From assembly GCA_949283305.1 (NCBI GenBank), contig CASDRU010000018.1, positions 124,001-188,000 on the forward strand: a DNA stretch of 64,000 bases. Direction: 5' to 3'. Each line of letters starts with the position of its first letter. Within the stretch, counting starts at the first letter, position 1. Origin of the DNA: an uncultured Spirochaetales bacterium. Lineage in GTDB: Bacteria > Spirochaetota > Spirochaetia > Sphaerochaetales > Sphaerochaetaceae. The notes under the pieces are model-generated. The model saw only the letters and a program-made list of their open reading frames with translations, was not told where the DNA came from and did no database searches. A program made the translations under genes and the position numbers. Below, in pieces: positions 61,248-64,000 of this stretch.

Positions 61248-63602
61248 ATGTATCAGGTTCTTAAAAGAGATGGACAGATTGTTGATTTCAACATCGCAAA
61301 AATCAGCACAGCCATAAAGAAAGCTTTTGAGGCAACAGGAACTAACTACAATGATGATGTAATTGATTTCATCGCGCTTAAGGTCACAAGTGCCTTTGAG
61401 AAGAAGATCAAGGACAACAAGATTGCTGTTGAAGATATCCAGGATTCTGTTGAAGAGGTGCTCGGACTTGCCGGCTACGGTGACGTCGCCAAGACATATA
61501 TCCTTTACAGAAAGCAGAGAGAGAAGATGCGCAACATGCGCTCAACAATTCTTGACTATAAGAATGTTGTCAACAACTATCTCAAGCTCAACGACTGGAG
61601 AGTAAAGGAAAACAGCACAGTCACATATTCTGTCGGAGGCCTGATCCTTTCCAACAGCGGCGCGATTACAGCAAATTACTGGCTCAGCGAGATTTATGAT
61701 GAGGAGATTGCTAACGCACACAGAAACTGCGATATCCATATCCATGACCTTTCAATGCTCACAGGATACTGTGCTGGATGGTCAATCAAGCAGCTTATCC
61801 AGGAAGGACTTGGCGGAATTCCAGGCAAGATCACAAGCGCTCCTGCAAGCCACCTCTCAACACTTTGCAACCAGATGGTCAATTTCCTCGGAATTTTGCA
61901 GAACGAGTGGGCCGGTGCTCAGGCATTCAGCAGCTTTGATACATATCTTGCTCCTTTTGTTAAGAAGGACAATCTCGATTACAAGGAAGTCAAGCAGTGC
62001 ATCCAGAGCTTTGTCTACGGTGTGAACACACCAAGCCGCTGGGGAACACAGGCACCATTTTCAAATATAACACTTGACTGGGTATGCCCGGAGGATCTCA
62101 AGAATGTTCCTGCAATAGTTGGCGGCAAGGATCAGGATTTCACATATGGCGACTGCCAGAGGGAAATGGACATGGTCAACAAGGCTTTCATCGAAATCAT
62201 GATTGAAGGAGATGCAAACGGAAGGGGATTCCAGTATCCGATTCCTACATATTCAATCACAAAGAACTTTGACTGGTCAGAGACAGAGAACAACAAGCTT
62301 CTGTTCACAATGACTGCAAAATACGGCACTCCGTATTTCTCAAACTATGTCAATTCTGACATGCAGCCAAGTGATGTAAGAAGCATGTGCTGCCGCCTGC
62401 GCCTCGATCTCAGAGAGCTCAGAAAGAAGACTGGCGGGTATTTTGGATCAGGAGAGTCAACAGGAAGCATCGGTGTTGTTACAATCAATATGCCGCGCCT
62501 TGCTTATCTTGCAAAGGACAAGGAAGACTTCTTCAATCGTCTTAACAAGATAATGGATCTCTCTGCAAGAAGCCTTAAAGTCAAGAGAACAGTCATCACA
62601 AAGCTTCTTGAGGAAGGACTCTATCCGTATACAAAGAGATATCTCGGAACATTCAACAACCATTTCTCTACAATAGGTCTTGTCGGAATGAATGAGTGCT
62701 GTCTCAATGCCAACTGGATCAGAAAGGACCTTACGGACAAGGAAGCACAGGACTTCACTGCAGATGTCCTCAATTACATGAGAGAGCGTCTTTCTGATTA
62801 TCAGGAGCAGTACGGGGATCTTTACAACCTTGAGGCAACTCCTGCAGAAAGCACATCATACCGCTTTGCAAAACATGATGTGGAGCAGTATCCGAATATC
62901 ATAACAGCAAGCATGAATGATGATGCACCGTATTATACAAACTCATCTCATCTTCCTGTAGGATACACTGAGGATATCTTCACAGCTCTCGATATCCAGG
63001 ACCGCTTCCAGACTCTCTATACATCAGGAACAGTCTTCCATGCATTCCTTGGAGAGCGCCTTCCTGACTGGCAGAGTGCCGCACGCCTGGTTAAGAAGAT
63101 TGCAGATAACTATGAGCTTCCTTACTATACGCTTTCTCCTACATATTCTGTCTGTGCAGATCATGGATATATCTCAGGAGAGGAGTATAAGTGCCCTGTA
63201 TGCGGAAAGACAACTGAGGTCTATTCAAGAATCACAGGCTATTACCGCCCGGTTCAGAACTGGAACGTCGGTAAGACTGAGGAATTCAAGGAGAGAAAGA
63301 CTTATAACATCGGTACAAGCGTGCTGACACATGAAGGAGTGCAGAAGAAGGCAGAAGAGAAAGTATCTGTTCATCCAGAATGCTCAGAGGTCCTTCTATT
63401 TACAACAAAGACATGCCCGAACTGCAAGGCAGCAAAGGCCGCCCTCGATAAGGCAGGAGTAGTGTATAAGGTAATCGATGCTGAGGAGAATCCTGATATG
63501 GCTAGAAAGTATTCTGTAATGCAGGCTCCGACCCTTGTTGCAGGAAATGAAGTCTGCACAGGACTTGGTAGTATCAGAAGCTATATCACAAAAGCTGTCT
63601 GA
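61248..63602 (+). CDS. nrdD: Class III anaerobic ribonucleotide reductase with fused glutaredoxin-like domain
   Basis: A 784-residue glycyl-radical reductase. ATP cone at residues 1-95 (MYQVLKRDGQIVDFNIAKIS), catalytic barrel with GYCAGWSIKQLIQEG and NMPRLAYLA, zinc site CADHG and CPVC, and radical Gly in RITGYYRPVQNWN near residue 665. After a linker, residues about 705-784 form a glutaredoxin/thioredoxin-like domain with active site TCPNCKAAKAAL and a VMQAPTLV cis-proline region. The fusion implies a redoxin-dependent enzyme rather than a formate-dependent one. AAGGAG precedes the ATG. Confidence 0.94.
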   Translation: MYQVLKRDGQIVDFNIAKISTAIKKAFEATGTNYNDDVIDFIALKVTSAFEKKIKDNKIAVEDIQDSVEEVLGLAGYGDVAKTYILYRKQREKMRNMRSTILDYKNVVNNYLKLNDWRVKENSTVTYSVGGLILSNSGAITANYWLSEIYDEEIANAHRNCDIHIHDLSMLTGYCAGWSIKQLIQEGLGGIPGKITSAPASHLSTLCNQMVNFLGILQNEWAGAQAFSSFDTYLAPFVKKDNLDYKEVKQCIQSFVYGVNTPSRWGTQAPFSNITLDWVCPEDLKNVPAIVGGKDQDFTYGDCQREMDMVNKAFIEIMIEGDANGRGFQYPIPTYSITKNFDWSETENNKLLFTMTAKYGTPYFSNYVNSDMQPSDVRSMCCRLRLDLRELRKKTGGYFGSGESTGSIGVVTINMPRLAYLAKDKEDFFNRLNKIMDLSARSLKVKRTVITKLLEEGLYPYTKRYLGTFNNHFSTIGLVGMNECCLNANWIRKDLTDKEAQDFTADVLNYMRERLSDYQEQYGDLYNLEATPAESTSYRFAKHDVEQYPNIITASMNDDAPYYTNSSHLPVGYTEDIFTALDIQDRFQTLYTSGTVFHAFLGERLPDWQSAARLVKKIADNYELPYYTLSPTYSVCADHGYISGEEYKCPVCGKTTEVYSRITGYYRPVQNWNVGKTEEFKERKTYNIGTSVLTHEGVQKKAEEKVSVHPECSEVLLFTTKTCPNCKAAKAALDKAGVVYKVIDAEENPDMARKYSVMQAPTLVAGNEVCTGLGSIRSYITKAV

Positions 63603-63626
63603 TTAATATAGAGTATGCCAATTTCA

Positions 63627-63657
63627 CCCTCAGGGCTTCTTGTCCTGAGGGCTTTTT
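63627..63657 (+). terminator. Terminator of nrdD
   Basis: CCCTCAGG (63627-63634) and CCTGAGGG (63644-63651) form a perfect 8-bp stem with a 9-base loop, followed by CTTTTTC. It lies 25 bases after the nrdD stop. Confidence 0.88.
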
Positions 63658-63659
63658 CA

Positions 63660-63914
63660 TCAGTAAGAGTAGGCAATTCCGATTCTTCCGGACAGTGCAA
63701 AGCCCAGGGACGCTGTCTCAATATTCTGTATCTGTTTTAAGGCATCTTCTACACTGTCTTTTTCCTCATCAGGTATAAGATTGGTTGTAATGTCAAGGCC
63801 GACATAGTTCTTGAGCAATAGAGATGCGTCAAATGTGAGTCTCAAGCTCCAGCTCTTGTCCAGCTTTATCGATGAAGAAATACTTGCTTCAAGTGCTATG
63901 AATGAAATATCCAT
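63660..63914 (-). CDS. C-terminal part of a barrel-like outer-membrane protein, possibly broken
   Basis: About 85 residues at the C terminus of a beta-strand-rich protein ending in GFALSGRIGIAYSY, a terminal aromatic typical of outer-membrane barrels. Alternating strands (LRLTFDASLLL) support this. The frame is open upstream for about 14 codons (LKLDEGEYLYIF) before a TAG near 63956; past the TAG it stays open to the window edge. There is no ribosome site at the ATG 63914. It may be the 3' end of a longer gene interrupted by a stop or frameshift. Confidence 0.5.
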   Translation of the reverse strand: MDISFIALEASISSSIKLDKSWSLRLTFDASLLLKNYVGLDITTNLIPDEEKDSVEDALKQIQNIETASLGFALSGRIGIAYSY

Positions 63915-64000
63915 AAATATGTATAAATATTCTCCTTCATCCAGCTTGAGTTGCTGCTACTCTAAAAGTAGACAGAAAAGGATAGAAAAATAATCCTTTA

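Overview
The window reads as chromosomal DNA of a host-associated, fermentative spirochaete, probably related to Sphaerochaetaceae or Treponemataceae. This placement is from recall of protein families only. It rests on the FecR-like surface protein with proline/glutamate repeats, the RarA fusion protein, the YesM/YesN-linked sugar importer, parallel class Ia and class III ribonucleotide reductases, many small lipoproteins and exported proteins, and no respiratory genes. Almost all of the sequence is densely coding with short operons.

Layout. 1-8.9 kb: a repeat-bearing surface protein whose frame breaks at an A9 tract, TtcA, an HD phosphohydrolase, PepF, RdgB, a lipoprotein, an HTH protein and an NrnA-like phosphoesterase. 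8.9-12.1 kb: the proteostasis cluster tig-clpP-clpX. 12.2-13.2 kb: a small island with a BrnT/BrnA toxin-antitoxin pair, bounded by a perfect 38-bp direct repeat, one copy of which is the 3' end of a neighbouring gene. 13.2-18.4 kb: unknown gene, MATE exporter, guanine deaminase, SDR, AEC carrier. 18.5-22 kb: a six-gene iron operon (feoA-feoA-feoB, Cys-rich membrane protein, 42-residue membrane protein, membrane-anchored HMA protein) behind a strong promoter with a palindromic operator. 22.1-25.1 kb: tRNA-Ala, accessory DNA with HicAB and a broken BrnA-like antitoxin, then a five-tRNA operon. 25.3-29.8 kb: a DUF3737 protein and nrdAB. 29.8-38.3 kb: YesN/YesM, sugar ABC importer, and an mmcQ/yjbR gene split by a TnpB-only IS200/IS605-type element with base-level boundaries. 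38.3-42.8 kb: flavodoxin-like protein, KtrB/KtrA, M18 aminopeptidase, methyltransferase. 43-48.4 kb: livKHMGF and a CBS-ACT protein. 48.5-57.5 kb: RarA fusion, lipoprotein, Bax inhibitor-like protein, RluA-type synthase, XseAB, ferredoxin, TM2 protein, TopB. 57.5-60 kb: a decaying two-gene ABC exporter. 60-63.7 kb: thioesterase, nrdG and nrdD with a fused glutaredoxin-like domain, then the C-terminal end of a barrel-like protein.

Two themes run through the window. First, at least nine genes have no Shine-Dalgarno sequence but a -10 hexamer, often the extended TGnTAnnnT form, ending 6-8 bases before the start codon, so their mRNAs are probably leaderless. Second, several genes are interrupted (A9 frame break, histidine kinase frameshift, ABC nonsense codon, IS-split mmcQ, truncated antitoxin), which points to ongoing gene decay, phase variation or assembly error; raw reads would separate these.
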